DNA from: JBGPLJ01 sp963826145
GTDB taxonomy: Bacteria > Pseudomonadota > Gammaproteobacteria > Steroidobacterales > Steroidobacteraceae
Length of the DNA: 64,000 nt
Assembly (NCBI GenBank): GCA_963826145.1
Contig: CAWGVW010000001.1
Span: 496,001-560,000, forward strand
Direction of reading: 5' to 3'
Shown here: piece by piece, positions 35,684-44,320 of the stretch
Numbering within the stretch: the first letter of the stretch is position 1
Layout: each line of letters opens with the position of its first letter
Notes under the pieces: generated by a model
Database searches by the model: none
Seen by the model: only the letters and a program-made list of their open reading frames with translations
What the model was told of the DNA's origin: nothing
Made by a program: the position numbers and the translations under genes

Positions 35684-35760
35684 GGGGTCAGAACCAATTA
35701 AGTTTCGACGGGGAATCTTGGAGCCATCCCGTCGCGCGAAACTTAATTGGTTCTGACCCC
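35684..35760. repeat. Palindromic element, GGGGTCAGAACCAATT type, copy 1
   Basis: Perfect 24-bp arms at 35684-35707 and 35737-35760, with an inner stem CGACGGG/CCCGTCG (35706-35712 and 35728-35734). It sits between the convergent Kef-like and JmjC genes and provides the stop codon of the latter. The outer 16 bases are identical to those of the element at 48578-48677. Confidence 0.9.
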
Positions 35761-36954
35761 TTCGATGCCTTCGATGGTGAGGAAGTGCTCGCGCAGGAGT
35801 TCGCCGACGAAGCGGCGCAGGCGTGCGGCGCCGAGCTTGCGGCTGAAGCTTCGTTGCAGCTGGCCGTAGGACATCGTCCCGCCGGTCAAGAGCCGCTCGA
35901 TGAGCGGAGCCGCCGCCGGATCGAAGACATACTCGCGACCGCCGCTGCGGACCACGAATCCCTCGTCATTGGAATGACTCGTGCGGGCGCTGCCCGTCCA
36001 CCGGAGGTGGTCGCCATTGCGTAGCCGCGCGGTCCCGGCGATCGAGTAGGGCAGGGCGGGACGCGTGCTCAGCGCGAACCGTGCGCGCCGCTCGTCGAGA
36101 AAGCGCTTGACCGTCTGCTCGTCGAGCCGCGGCACGACGGCGCCACGAAGATTGCGAAGCCACTGCGCTCGCCGCTTCCCGTCGAACAAAGGCAGATCGT
36201 GGCGCATCGACTCGACGGCGCGCAGGTCGTCCGCCATCCAGTTGAGGTAATCGATGCCCGTGAGTGTCGAAATGCCGAGCGTCAGGTGCAGCGTCGGCTC
36301 GCCGACGGCAATCGCGTCGTGCCAGTGACCCCGCGGAATGTAGAGGAGGTCGCCCGGCCGCAGGCGGAAGCGTGCGACCGGGCGCACCGGCTGCATTTCG
36401 CTCGGCCGTGCGTCGCGAAAGAGCGGATGGCGCCGCGTGGTTCCGTACAGTAGCCACCGCTTCTCGCCGGCGAGCTGGAGCACGAAGACGTCATGATCGT
36501 CCCAGTGCGGCCCGAATCCCGGCCGCCGACCGAACGCTGCATAGAGATTGACGTTGGGCTCCACCATGAAAAGCTGCGCAAACTCCCGCGTCAGCGCGGC
36601 AAGCGGCGGATGCATGTGCTGCACTTCGTTCAGCACTAAGGTCGCACCGCGCGCGAGTCGGCTGTTGAGTCCGCGCACATCGAGCCTGGGCACACGCTGC
36701 TCTTCCCGATTCAGGCGGTACTGAAGAAAGGACTGAAGGTCCGCCGACGGCACGCCTTCCAACGCGAGACGCAGGCGCGGTGGTTCGAGCCTCTGTGTCG
36801 CGAGCAGATCGTTGAGCGTCTGCCAGCTGCAGAGTCCGGCGAATTTCCTCGGGGTTCCGCGAACGTGCAGCGGCGTCTCGCCCCAGATGTCGGACAGGAA
36901 TTGCCGGAGCGCAAAGGGCGCGAGGACACGCGCGGGTGTCGGACGGCTCCGCAT
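35743..36954 (-). CDS. JmjC/cupin-like Fe(II)/2-oxoglutarate oxygenase (RoxA/YcfD-like)
   Basis: A 403-residue protein if started at ATG 36954, which has GGAGG eleven bases upstream; the open frame reaches 37200. The oxygenase core carries HxD in FGPHWDDHDVFVLQLAGEKRW and the distal His in GDLLYIPRGHWHDA. The C-terminal part is a winged-helix-like region. E. coli YcfD hydroxylates Arg of ribosomal protein L16, and this longer relative may modify a ribosomal or other protein. The last residues, EGVRTN and the stop codon, are encoded by the arm of a palindromic repeat, so the original C terminus was probably different. Confidence 0.85.
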   Translation of the reverse strand: MRSRPTPARVLAPFALRQFLSDIWGETPLHVRGTPRKFAGLCSWQTLNDLLATQRLEPPRLRLALEGVPSADLQSFLQYRLNREEQRVPRLDVRGLNSRLARGATLVLNEVQHMHPPLAALTREFAQLFMVEPNVNLYAAFGRRPGFGPHWDDHDVFVLQLAGEKRWLLYGTTRRHPLFRDARPSEMQPVRPVARFRLRPGDLLYIPRGHWHDAIAVGEPTLHLTLGISTLTGIDYLNWMADDLRAVESMRHDLPLFDGKRRAQWLRNLRGAVVPRLDEQTVKRFLDERRARFALSTRPALPYSIAGTARLRNGDHLRWTGSARTSHSNDEGFVVRSGGREYVFDPAAAPLIERLLTGGTMSYGQLQRSFSRKLGAARLRRFVGELLREHFLTIEGIEGVRTN

Positions 36955-37193
36955 GTCGATCGGCGCCTCCGGGCTACCTGCGATTGCGGGGAGCAGGGAG
37001 CGTCCGTACGGCGCGAATAAGTCCGCTCGTACGGCGGCGGCGCTTCCCTGCTTTCGATCGCCGTGCGGCCATGTTGACGCTCGTTTGTCCAAAGCTTCGC
37101 GATTGCGCGAGACGGGCGGCGCGATGATACTCTCGCGCGTTCGCGAATGGCCAGAGTGCAAATGAGGCATGAGCGGCGGGGTCCGACGAGCGC

Positions 37194-38051
37194 ATGACAT
37201 CTGAGTTGCAATCGGCCGTCGTCCCGGGCAATGCCACGCGGCTCGCGAGCGCGGTCGTGCGCGTGACGGCGCCGAACGGGGGCCTTCTCACGGGTCCGGG
37301 CACCAACAGCTACCTCATCGGCGAGCGGGACTGCGCGGTGCTCGATCCAGGGCCCGACATTGAAAGGCACGTCGATGCACTCATCGCCGCCGCGCCAGGG
37401 CCCATCCGCTGGATCGTGCTTACGCACACGCATCCCGATCATTCACCGGCAGCGATGCGCCTTAAGCGCGCGACCGGCGCGAACATCATCGGCAGCGTCG
37501 CGCCGCCGGACGGGCGCCAGGACTACGCGACGCAACTCGATCGCATCGTGCACGACGGCGAATCGGTCGGCGCCCCGGGCCACGAGCTCCTCGCGATCGA
37601 GACGCCCGGTCATGCCTCGAACCACATCTGCTATCTGCATGCAGCGAGCGGGCTCCTCTTCAGCGGCGATCACATCCTTAACGGTTCGACGACGGTCATT
37701 CTCGCGCCGGATGGCGACATGTCGCAGTACCTCGCCTCGCTGGAACGCCTGCGTCGGGTCGGGATGAGTGCGATCGCGCCTGGACACGGCGCCGTGCTCA
37801 CGGAGCCGGTCGCTGCCGTCGATGCGCTCATCGCCCATCGGCTGCGGCGCGAAGCGAAGACGCTCGACCGCCTGCGCGCCGCGGGGCGCGTATCGCTGAC
37901 TGAACTCGTGCCGCGCGTGTACGACGATGTCGCGCCGACCTTGCACGGTTTCGCCCGGCATTCGCTCGAAGCGCATCTCATCAAGCTCGAGCGCGAGCGG
38001 CGCGTCGAGCGGGCCGGCGAACTCTGGTTCGCGCGGAGCCCGGGTCAATGA
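37194..38051 (+). CDS. MBL-fold metallohydrolase (LACTB2/glyoxalase II-like)
   Basis: A 285-residue metallo-beta-lactamase-fold hydrolase. The zinc motif THTHPDHSPAA (about residues 82-92), LAIETPGHASNH, FSGDHILNG and APGHG supply the standard ligands. A C-terminal winged-helix segment (about 215-280) is of the LACTB2 kind, a group with thioesterase or RNase activity. The stop overlaps the ABC ATPase start (ATGA). The reaction is unknown. Confidence 0.88.
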   Translation: MTSELQSAVVPGNATRLASAVVRVTAPNGGLLTGPGTNSYLIGERDCAVLDPGPDIERHVDALIAAAPGPIRWIVLTHTHPDHSPAAMRLKRATGANIIGSVAPPDGRQDYATQLDRIVHDGESVGAPGHELLAIETPGHASNHICYLHAASGLLFSGDHILNGSTTVILAPDGDMSQYLASLERLRRVGMSAIAPGHGAVLTEPVAAVDALIAHRLRREAKTLDRLRAAGRVSLTELVPRVYDDVAPTLHGFARHSLEAHLIKLERERRVERAGELWFARSPGQ

Positions 38052-39499
38052 CAGTGCATCGGCGCCGCGCCCTCGAGGTGCGGCTTCGTCACATCAGTTT
38101 GGCACGAGATGGCCGCATGATTTTGCGCGGCGTCGACTGGACCATCGCGCCCGGCGAGCGCTGGGCGCTCATCGGCGCCAACGGCGCCGGCAAGACGCAG
38201 CTCCTGAAACTCCTCGCGGGCGATGTCTGGCCGACTCCATCCGCGCGCGCGCGGCGCGAGTATCGGCTGGGCAATGCAGCTGTCGAACTGCGCGAAATCA
38301 GGAACGACATCGCGTACGTCGGCGCCGAACGCCAGGATAAGTACGAGCGTTACGGCTGGAATCTGACCGTCGAGCAGGTGATCGCGACCGGCGTGCACGC
38401 CACCGATCTGCCGCTCGAACCGCTCACCCCGCTGGAGCGTCGGCGCGTCCGCGGCCTCGTGCGCCGCTTTGCACTTGCGAAACTGCGGCGGCGCCGGATG
38501 CTGACGCTCTCGTACGGCGAACGCCGGCGCGTGCTGATCGCTCGCGCGTTCGCGATGCGGCCGCGCCTGCTGCTGCTCGATGAGATATTCAACGGGCTTG
38601 ACTTCGAGCATCGTGAGCGTCTGCACTCGATCCTCAACGGCTTCGCGCGTTCGCGCGTACCATGGGTGGTTTCTGCGCATCGTGCAGAGGATCTTCCGCG
38701 GCGTGCAACCCATTGGGCGGAGCTGCGGCAGGGAAAGCTCCATCGGCTGCGGCGCGCGCCGGCGCTCGCGCTGCCGCAAGCACCGCATCGGCGCGGCTCG
38801 CGAAAGAAGATCACCCGGGCGAGCGAGCCTCGGATCGAGCTTCGCAACGTGTTCCTTTATCGCGACTACCGGCCGGTACTCGCGCAGGTGGACTGGAGCA
38901 TTCGCGACGGCGAGCAATGGGGTCTCGTCGGCGCGAACGGTGTCGGCAAATCGACTCTGCTCAAGCTCATCTACGGCGACATTTCACCGGCGCTCGGCGG
39001 CACGATCGAACGCCACGGCCACCGGCGCGGTGAACATATCGAGCAGTTCAAGAAGCGGGTCGGCTGGGTTTCGCCGGAGCTGCAGAGTGAACTCGTGCAG
39101 CTCGGCAGCATTGAGGAGCTGGTGCTGTCCGGCATTCATGCGAGTGTCGGCCTCAATGAACCGCCAACACGCGCCGACCTGCGGCGCGCGCGAAGCTGCC
39201 TCAGGCGCTTTGACCTTGCGCAGCTCGCACGTCAGCGGCCAAAGAACGTCAGCTACGGGCAGTTGCGCCGTGCGCTCATCGCGCGCGCGCTCGTGCACGA
39301 CCCGTGGCTGTTGTTGCTCGATGAGCCCTGCACGGGGCTTGACCCTGCAGGGCGGCGCGAAATTCTCGCGCTGCTCGAACGCATCGCGGGCGAGGGCGTG
39401 CAGATCATTCTCGCGACACATCACGCCGAGGACCTGATTCCCTCGATCGACTGTGTCGCCCGCCTTGCCCGCGGGCGACTCACGGTGGGCAGGCGCTGA
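38048..39499 (+). CDS. Soluble double ABC ATPase, ModF-like
   Basis: A 483-residue protein made of two ABC domains. Walker A sequences are GANGAGKTQLLKLLAG (about 41-56) and GANGVGKSTLLKLIYG. The signature motifs are degenerate, SYGERRRVLIARA and SYGQLRRALIARA in place of LSGGQ, and Walker B are LLLLDEIFNGLD and LLLLDEPCTGLD. Tandem domains with this kind of signature resemble ModF/PhrA ATPases associated with molybdate transport, but no permease or binding-protein gene is near. It is translationally coupled to the MBL hydrolase gene, which suggests a non-transport partner role. Confidence 0.85.
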   Translation: MTVHRRRALEVRLRHISLARDGRMILRGVDWTIAPGERWALIGANGAGKTQLLKLLAGDVWPTPSARARREYRLGNAAVELREIRNDIAYVGAERQDKYERYGWNLTVEQVIATGVHATDLPLEPLTPLERRRVRGLVRRFALAKLRRRRMLTLSYGERRRVLIARAFAMRPRLLLLDEIFNGLDFEHRERLHSILNGFARSRVPWVVSAHRAEDLPRRATHWAELRQGKLHRLRRAPALALPQAPHRRGSRKKITRASEPRIELRNVFLYRDYRPVLAQVDWSIRDGEQWGLVGANGVGKSTLLKLIYGDISPALGGTIERHGHRRGEHIEQFKKRVGWVSPELQSELVQLGSIEELVLSGIHASVGLNEPPTRADLRRARSCLRRFDLAQLARQRPKNVSYGQLRRALIARALVHDPWLLLLDEPCTGLDPAGRREILALLERIAGEGVQIILATHHAEDLIPSIDCVARLARGRLTVGRR

Positions 39500-39509
39500 C
39501 TTGCGGTGC

Positions 39510-40598
39510 TCAGCCGGGGGGATTCGGCAGCGGACAACGCAGGATTCGTTTCTCGCTCACGGAGCCCGCGATGAGCTGGCCCTTGTGCGCGACGGCGACA
39601 CTGCCGCCGGAGAAGTCGGTGCCCGGGTTCGCGTAGATCGTCTGCGGCTTCGAGAAACCATTCACCGGCGCAGCGAACTTCAATATCACCGTCGGTGCCA
39701 TCGCATTCGACGAGAGGCTGCGCTCGCGCGCCCAGCTATTCGGTTCGACAGCGGCCCAGAGTGCGCCATCCTCGCCGGTGTCGAGCTTGTCCGGCGCGCC
39801 TGCGACTGCGATGAGGCTGCTCCAGTAGAGGCTGCCGGTTTCAGTGTCGCGATCGAAAATGAGAATCTGCTGCGCACCGGCTTCGGCGAGGTAGAGCCGC
39901 AAGCCATCGGCCGACACGGTGACGCCGCTCGCGAAGCTCCGCTCCGACGCGGCAACGGACGCATGCGTGCCATCGAAATAGATCACATCCGACCAGCCAG
40001 GACGGATGACCGCTTCGATGGCACGGGTCAGCGCGTTGCCGGCACCCCCGTGGTTCGTCAGATAGAACTGGTCAGGGCCGACGGCCGCGATGTCGTCGGG
40101 ATTGACGAACGCCGCGTTGAGCAATGTCTTGCGATAGTGAAAGAGATGATCGTCTTCTTCTTCGAACACCTCGACGCTCTTGCCGACGGCGCCATCCGCG
40201 TCGAGCGCATGATTCACGACGAAGAGGCGGCGCGGTTCGCCGGGGTGCGCCCAGAGGCTTAAGCCCGCGGGTCGAAAGGCTGGCGGATCGCCCGTCGTCG
40301 CGGGCAGCGCTTGCGCGGCCGGATCGTTGAGATCGAGTTTCAGGATGGTTCCGGTCGCGAGCGTATTGCCGTCGAGCGCGCGGCGATCGAGGACCGACAG
40401 GTAGAGGACGCCGCTTGAGCGGTCCATTTCGAGATCGGCTGCGGACCCCGGCAGCGCGAGCGATGCACAGCCGGCAATGTTCTGTGGCCGTACGGTCGCA
40501 AAAGCGCCGTTGGCCGTCGCGAGCCTTAAAAGAATGAGTCCGGCGATGGCGAGCAGCACGCCGACGAAGATGAAGATGCGTTTAGGAGTCACGCGCAT
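39510..40598 (-). CDS. Paraoxonase/SMP-30-like beta-propeller protein
   Basis: A 362-residue protein starting at ATG 40598; the longer open frame runs antisense to the next gene. An N-terminal membrane anchor (about 7-26) precedes a propeller with DLEMDRSSGVLYLSVLDRRA, HALDADGAVGKSVEVFEFEE-type, NPDDIAAVGPDQFYLTNH and SGVTVSADGLRLYLAEAGAQQILIF, as in arylesterase/paraoxonase proteins. Asn and Asp residues of the NPDDI and YLTNH turns would bind the catalytic Ca2+. Lactone or ester hydrolysis is likely. TATACT lies six bases upstream of the ATG, with no Shine-Dalgarno sequence. Confidence 0.8.
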   Translation of the reverse strand: MRVTPKRIFIFVGVLLAIAGLILLRLATANGAFATVRPQNIAGCASLALPGSAADLEMDRSSGVLYLSVLDRRALDGNTLATGTILKLDLNDPAAQALPATTGDPPAFRPAGLSLWAHPGEPRRLFVVNHALDADGAVGKSVEVFEEEDDHLFHYRKTLLNAAFVNPDDIAAVGPDQFYLTNHGGAGNALTRAIEAVIRPGWSDVIYFDGTHASVAASERSFASGVTVSADGLRLYLAEAGAQQILIFDRDTETGSLYWSSLIAVAGAPDKLDTGEDGALWAAVEPNSWARERSLSSNAMAPTVILKFAAPVNGFSKPQTIYANPGTDFSGGSVAVAHKGQLIAGSVSEKRILRCPLPNPPG

Positions 40599-40649
40599 GC
40601 CGAGAGTATAGAGCCAACACGGAGCGCCGCCTGCCGCTACACTTGATCG

Positions 40650-41825
40650 ATGGCCGTGCTCCTTCTGATCGTCTTCGTCGACCTCCTCGGGTTCGGCATT
40701 GTCGGTTCGACGTTTCCCTACGCGATGATGCGGGCGGGCGCTCCCGACTGGCTCGTCGTCTGGGGCGGCCCCGGCGTCTTCTCGATCTTTCAGATGATGG
40801 CGGCGCCGATCTGGGGGCGCCTGAGCGATGCATACGGCCGCAAGCCGATCTTCATCGCGAGCCTGAGTGGCGCCATCTGCAGCTACGTGATGTTGGCGAG
40901 CGCCGGCAGCACAACGATGCTGCTCGCGGCGCGCGCCCTCGGCGGTTTCATGGCGGGCAATCTCGGTGCGGCGTTTGCTTACGCGACGGACAGTTCGACG
41001 CCCGAAACCCGCGCGAAAACCCTCGGCTTCATGGGTACGGCCTTCGGGGCGGGTTTCACGCTCGGTCCAGTCGCGGGCGGTGCATTCGCCGGCAATGACA
41101 TCGCTTCCTTCAGCCTGACAGGCCCGGCCATCACCGGGCTCATCACGAGTTGCATTGCGCTCGCTGGCAGTATCTTCGTGCTGAAGGAGAGTCTGCGACC
41201 GGAAAATCGCCGGCCGCTGTCGGAGCGGCATCCCGGCGCGCGCTCGCCGTTACTGAGCGGCCTCAAGATTCCCGGGCTGTCGCTCGTATTGGCGGCCGCG
41301 TGGGTGATGTCGGTCGTCGGCACGACGATGCAGGCGGCATTTCCGCTCTGGGGCACGCACTACGCCGGGATGAGTCCGAAGCTCACGACCTGGCTCCTGC
41401 TCCTGTCGGCTGTCGGTGCGACGATCGGTCAGGGAGTCGCGGTCGGCGCGCTTACCCGGTTCCTGGGAGAGCGGCGCGTCGCCCAACTCGCGGGTCTCAT
41501 TCTCGCGGCGGGGCTTGTCATTCTGTCGCTTGCGCCAGCGCCGACGGCGATCGGCTGCGCGAATTTCCTGGTCGGATTCGGTCTCGGGATTTTTCAGACC
41601 TGCGGCTCGACGCTCACCACATTCTTCGCCGATCCGCGTCAGCGCGGCGCGATTCTCGCGGGACTGCAGAATGCGCAGAGTCTTGGCCGCATCGTGGGTC
41701 CGGGCGTCGCGGCGATCTGCTCCGCCCACATCGGCCACAGCGCGCCGTTCTGGGTGTCGGCGCTGCTTGTGCTGCCCGCGCTCTGGCTGATTCAGCGCGT
41801 GCGGCTACCGCAGACGATGCACTGA
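40650..41825 (+). CDS. MFS efflux transporter, TetA-like
   Basis: A 391-residue, 12-helix transporter. IVFVDLLGFGIVGSTFPY (helix 1) and APIWGRLSDAYGRKPIFIAS (motif A) are of the DHA1 drug:H+ antiporter kind, closest in wording to tetracycline-type pumps. LGFMGTAFGAGFTLGPVAGG is motif C, a marker of exporters. It is divergent from the paraoxonase-like gene with 51 bases between the start codons. The exported compound is unknown. Confidence 0.88.
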   Translation: MAVLLLIVFVDLLGFGIVGSTFPYAMMRAGAPDWLVVWGGPGVFSIFQMMAAPIWGRLSDAYGRKPIFIASLSGAICSYVMLASAGSTTMLLAARALGGFMAGNLGAAFAYATDSSTPETRAKTLGFMGTAFGAGFTLGPVAGGAFAGNDIASFSLTGPAITGLITSCIALAGSIFVLKESLRPENRRPLSERHPGARSPLLSGLKIPGLSLVLAAAWVMSVVGTTMQAAFPLWGTHYAGMSPKLTTWLLLLSAVGATIGQGVAVGALTRFLGERRVAQLAGLILAAGLVILSLAPAPTAIGCANFLVGFGLGIFQTCGSTLTTFFADPRQRGAILAGLQNAQSLGRIVGPGVAAICSAHIGHSAPFWVSALLVLPALWLIQRVRLPQTMH

Positions 41826-41829
41826 AGGA

Positions 41830-42072
41830 TCAGTGGCTCGCCTGGACGACGACGGTGTCGAGCGCCTTGCCGGTCGCGGGAGCCGGTGCGATGTCCATGT
41901 CCTTGTCGACCGTGAGCTGCGAGATGCTGACTTCGGCGTGAGCTTTGGGCATCGCAGGGGTCGCATGCTTCGGACTTGCGAACATGGCGGGGACGCCGAT
42001 GCCGAGCGTAATGGCCGCCGCGGCCGCAAGGGCCAGGACAACAATACCGAGACGGGGTGTGGCAACATTCAT
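41830..42072 (-). CDS. Small exported hypothetical protein (80 aa)
   Basis: An 80-residue protein with GAGGAG about seven bases upstream of ATG 42072. One hydrophobic segment (about 9-30, LGIVVLALAAAAAITLGIGV) is either a signal peptide or an anchor, followed by an Ala/Pro/Lys-rich tail. No family recognised. It converges with the MFS gene, four bases apart. Confidence 0.6.
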   Translation of the reverse strand: MNVATPRLGIVVLALAAAAAITLGIGVPAMFASPKHATPAMPKAHAEVSISQLTVDKDMDIAPAPATGKALDTVVVQASH

Positions 42073-42249
42073 GGCGAACTCCTCATGAGTCCATCTCGAC
42101 GCGGGCAGTGACGCGCGAAAAATTAGGGCTTCGCGCGAAATCGCGGCGTGCGGAGTCTCGCAATGCGCAAAAGCGCTCCAGCTCTTATGTCAACAACAGC
42201 GAGGGCAGATGCGGGAATTGCTGACTGCGTCTCAACCTGGAGGTGAACC

Positions 42250-43176
42250 GTGCGAAAAGCGAGCCCATTTGTGACGGCCATCCTGCTTGCGCCGGTCGCG
42301 GCGGCGGGCTTCGTTCACACGGTTGGCGCCCAGAATGCGTTCCCCACGGTCGACATTTACGTCGCCGAGCTCACGGGTCCGGGTTGTCCCTGCGCGCCGG
42401 TCAACGTGACGCACCGGCCGGGATACGACAATCAGCCGCGTTTCCTGCCGGACGGCAAGACTCTCTTGTTCACGGCGGACGATGAGAGCGGGACGGATAT
42501 CTATCGGCTGAAGCTCGCGACCGGCGAACGCACGCGCATCACTGCGACGCCCGAGCCCGAATTCTCGCCGACGCTCATGCCCGACGGCCGGCAGATTTCG
42601 GTCGTGCGGATCGAGCCTGACCTGCGTCAGCATCTTTGGAGTTTTCCGTTGGCGCGCAGCGATCGCGGGCTGCCCGTGATGAACAATGCTTTTCACCGCG
42701 TGCTCGACGCGCCGGAGCCTGTCGGCTATCACGTGTGGCTCGATGCGCACACGCTCGTGCTCTTCGTGCTCGGCAAGCCGAACGCGCTTTACGTCGCGGA
42801 CGTTGCTTCAGGCAAGTACGACCGGATCGCGGAGCCCGTCGGCCGATCGCTCCAACGGATTCCCGGCAAGACACTCGCGAGCTTCGTCGACCTCGCCGAC
42901 GAGAAGGACACGCATATTCGGAGTTTCGATCCGGCAACGCGCCAGATCGCGGATCTCGTGCGGCCGCTGCGTTCGGGCGACGTCGAGTACGCGTGGACGC
43001 CCGACGGCCGGATCGTGATGGCGCAGGAAGGCGCGCTCTTCGCGTGGAATCCCGCGACGGGCGGGCCGTGGCTGCCGTTCGCCGATTTCACAAAAGCCGG
43101 CCTCAAGAACATCTCGCGTCTCGCCTTCAGCCCGGACGGCAAACGCGTCGCGCTCGTTGCGGACGACGGCGCGTAA
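42250..43176 (+). CDS. Periplasmic TolB-like/WD40-type beta-propeller protein
   Basis: A 308-residue exported protein, GTG start with GGAGGTG upstream. After a signal peptide (to about residue 27) come PD40/TolB-like blades: GYDNQPRFLPDGKTLLFTAD, EPEFSPTLMPDGRQISVVRI, EYAWTPDGRIVMAQEG and ISRLAFSPDGKRVALV. Such propellers often bind peptides or polysaccharides. The single pair CPC near residue 47 is notable but not a known motif. Function unknown. Confidence 0.8.
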   Translation: MRKASPFVTAILLAPVAAAGFVHTVGAQNAFPTVDIYVAELTGPGCPCAPVNVTHRPGYDNQPRFLPDGKTLLFTADDESGTDIYRLKLATGERTRITATPEPEFSPTLMPDGRQISVVRIEPDLRQHLWSFPLARSDRGLPVMNNAFHRVLDAPEPVGYHVWLDAHTLVLFVLGKPNALYVADVASGKYDRIAEPVGRSLQRIPGKTLASFVDLADEKDTHIRSFDPATRQIADLVRPLRSGDVEYAWTPDGRIVMAQEGALFAWNPATGGPWLPFADFTKAGLKNISRLAFSPDGKRVALVADDGA

Positions 43177-43190
43177 GCGCAAAGGCGCCG

Positions 43191-44099
43191 TCAGGTCTCG
43201 ACTGTCGTGCGGTAGACGAGCACCGCTTCGCCTTCGATGGTGACGGCGGAGACGCTCGGGCCGTCCGTCGCAAGCTCGACCTGAACGCGGCCGGGTCGCC
43301 CGAGCGCGCGGCCCTGCAAGCCTGCGAATCGAACGCGACCGTCCGTCGCGGCGATGAGGCCATGCGTGTAGAGATATACGCCGAGCATGCCGTGAGCGTT
43401 GCCGCTCACGGGATCCTCGTCGATGCCGATGGCCGGGCAGAAAAGCCGCGCTTCAGTCAGGCAGCCGTCGCCGGCGCCGTCTCGGGCGAACACAAAAAAG
43501 CCGTCGACGCCGATATGCGCGCTCAGCCGGCGCAACGAGCCGAGATCCGGTTTCAGCGCATCGAGCCGCCGGGTCGATCTCAATCCGATCATGAGCCGAG
43601 TGCCGCCCTTCTGGGCGATCTGCAGCGGACAGGCCGGATCGAGTTCCGCCGAGCCGAGGCCAAGCGCGTCGAGCACCTGCGCACGTTCGCGTTCATCGAG
43701 CAATTTGCCGAGTGTCGGTGCCGCGAGCGAGATCGCGACGATGCGGTCATCGCCGCTGCCGCGCACGCGAACGTCGATGATCCCGGCGCCGGTCTTCTGC
43801 CGCACGTGCCCAGCCTGGCGCACACCGTCGACACCGAGCGCGAAGTGCGCGGCGATCGTTGCGTGGGCGACGAAGGGCACCTCGCGCGTCGGCGTGAAGT
43901 AGCGCAGCTTGAGGTCATGGTCGCTGGCGTCCGGCCGCAGCACGAACGCGGTATCGCCGCGGTGCAGTTCGTTCGCGAGCCGCAACATGTCGGGCGTTGC
44001 CAGATCGTCGGCCGCACCGACGACGACAGCGGGATTGCCGCAAAAACGCTGGCGCGTGAATGCGTCGACGTGAAAGACCGGATAACTCCTCGCCGTCAT
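43191..44099 (-). CDS. PhzF-family epimerase/isomerase-like protein with altered catalytic residue
   Basis: A 302-residue PhzF/YddE-fold protein. Hallmarks are VDAFTRQRFCGNPAVVV at the N terminus, PFVAHATIAAHFAL in the middle and DEDPVSGNAHGMLGVYLY near the C terminus. The catalytic Glu, normally within N-L-S-E-T, is Asp here (HRGDTAFV, about residue 49). The fold is clear, but activity may differ from PhzF isomerases. Substrate unknown. It is divergent from the thiamine operon. Confidence 0.88.
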   Translation of the reverse strand: MTARSYPVFHVDAFTRQRFCGNPAVVVGAADDLATPDMLRLANELHRGDTAFVLRPDASDHDLKLRYFTPTREVPFVAHATIAAHFALGVDGVRQAGHVRQKTGAGIIDVRVRGSGDDRIVAISLAAPTLGKLLDERERAQVLDALGLGSAELDPACPLQIAQKGGTRLMIGLRSTRRLDALKPDLGSLRRLSAHIGVDGFFVFARDGAGDGCLTEARLFCPAIGIDEDPVSGNAHGMLGVYLYTHGLIAATDGRVRFAGLQGRALGRPGRVQVELATDGPSVSAVTIEGEAVLVYRTTVET

Positions 44100-44125
44100 G
44101 CGCGAAGCTTACCGCGAGTCGAGGG

Positions 44126-44153
44126 TTGCAATCGTCAAGCGAGCGCCTAGAAT
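44126..44153 (+). promoter_or_regulatory. Sigma-70-type promoter of the thiamine operon
   Basis: TTGCAA at 44126-44131 and TAGAAT at 44148-44153 with a 16-base spacer. The predicted start point near 44160 is just ahead of the TPP riboswitch. Confidence 0.6.
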
Positions 44154-44159
44154 CCCCGG

Positions 44160-44262
44160 CCGTACCGAGGGGTGGTCGTACGCGACGACCTGAGATGCCG
44201 GTGAGTACCGGCGAACCCTTTGAACCTGATCCGGTTAGTACCGGCGTAGGGAGCAGGTGCCA
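44160..44262 (+). ncRNA. TPP riboswitch (THI element)
   Basis: The conserved THI-box order is complete: GGGGTG, then CTGAGA after a variable arm, then CCCTTTGAACCTGATC, CGGTTAGTACCGGCGTAGGGA and the closing arm. The pyrimidine-sensing CTGAGAT and the pyrophosphate-sensing GAACCTGATCCGG-type loop are both intact. It lies 59 bases upstream of the TonB receptor ATG. No U-tract terminator is evident between it and the gene, so translational control (the AAGGG at 44306-44310 could be masked) is more likely than termination, but this is inference. Confidence 0.96.
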
Positions 44263-44320
44263 TCCTTCGGCCCCATTCCCTCGCAACCGGATCGTCCCGA
44301 CTATCAAGGGCGTTCGGCCG

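Noticed and set aside
42073..42249. Possible small RNA or operator between the 80-residue protein and the propeller gene
   Set aside because: Only a short TTCGCGCGAA palindrome is seen; not enough in GC-rich DNA.
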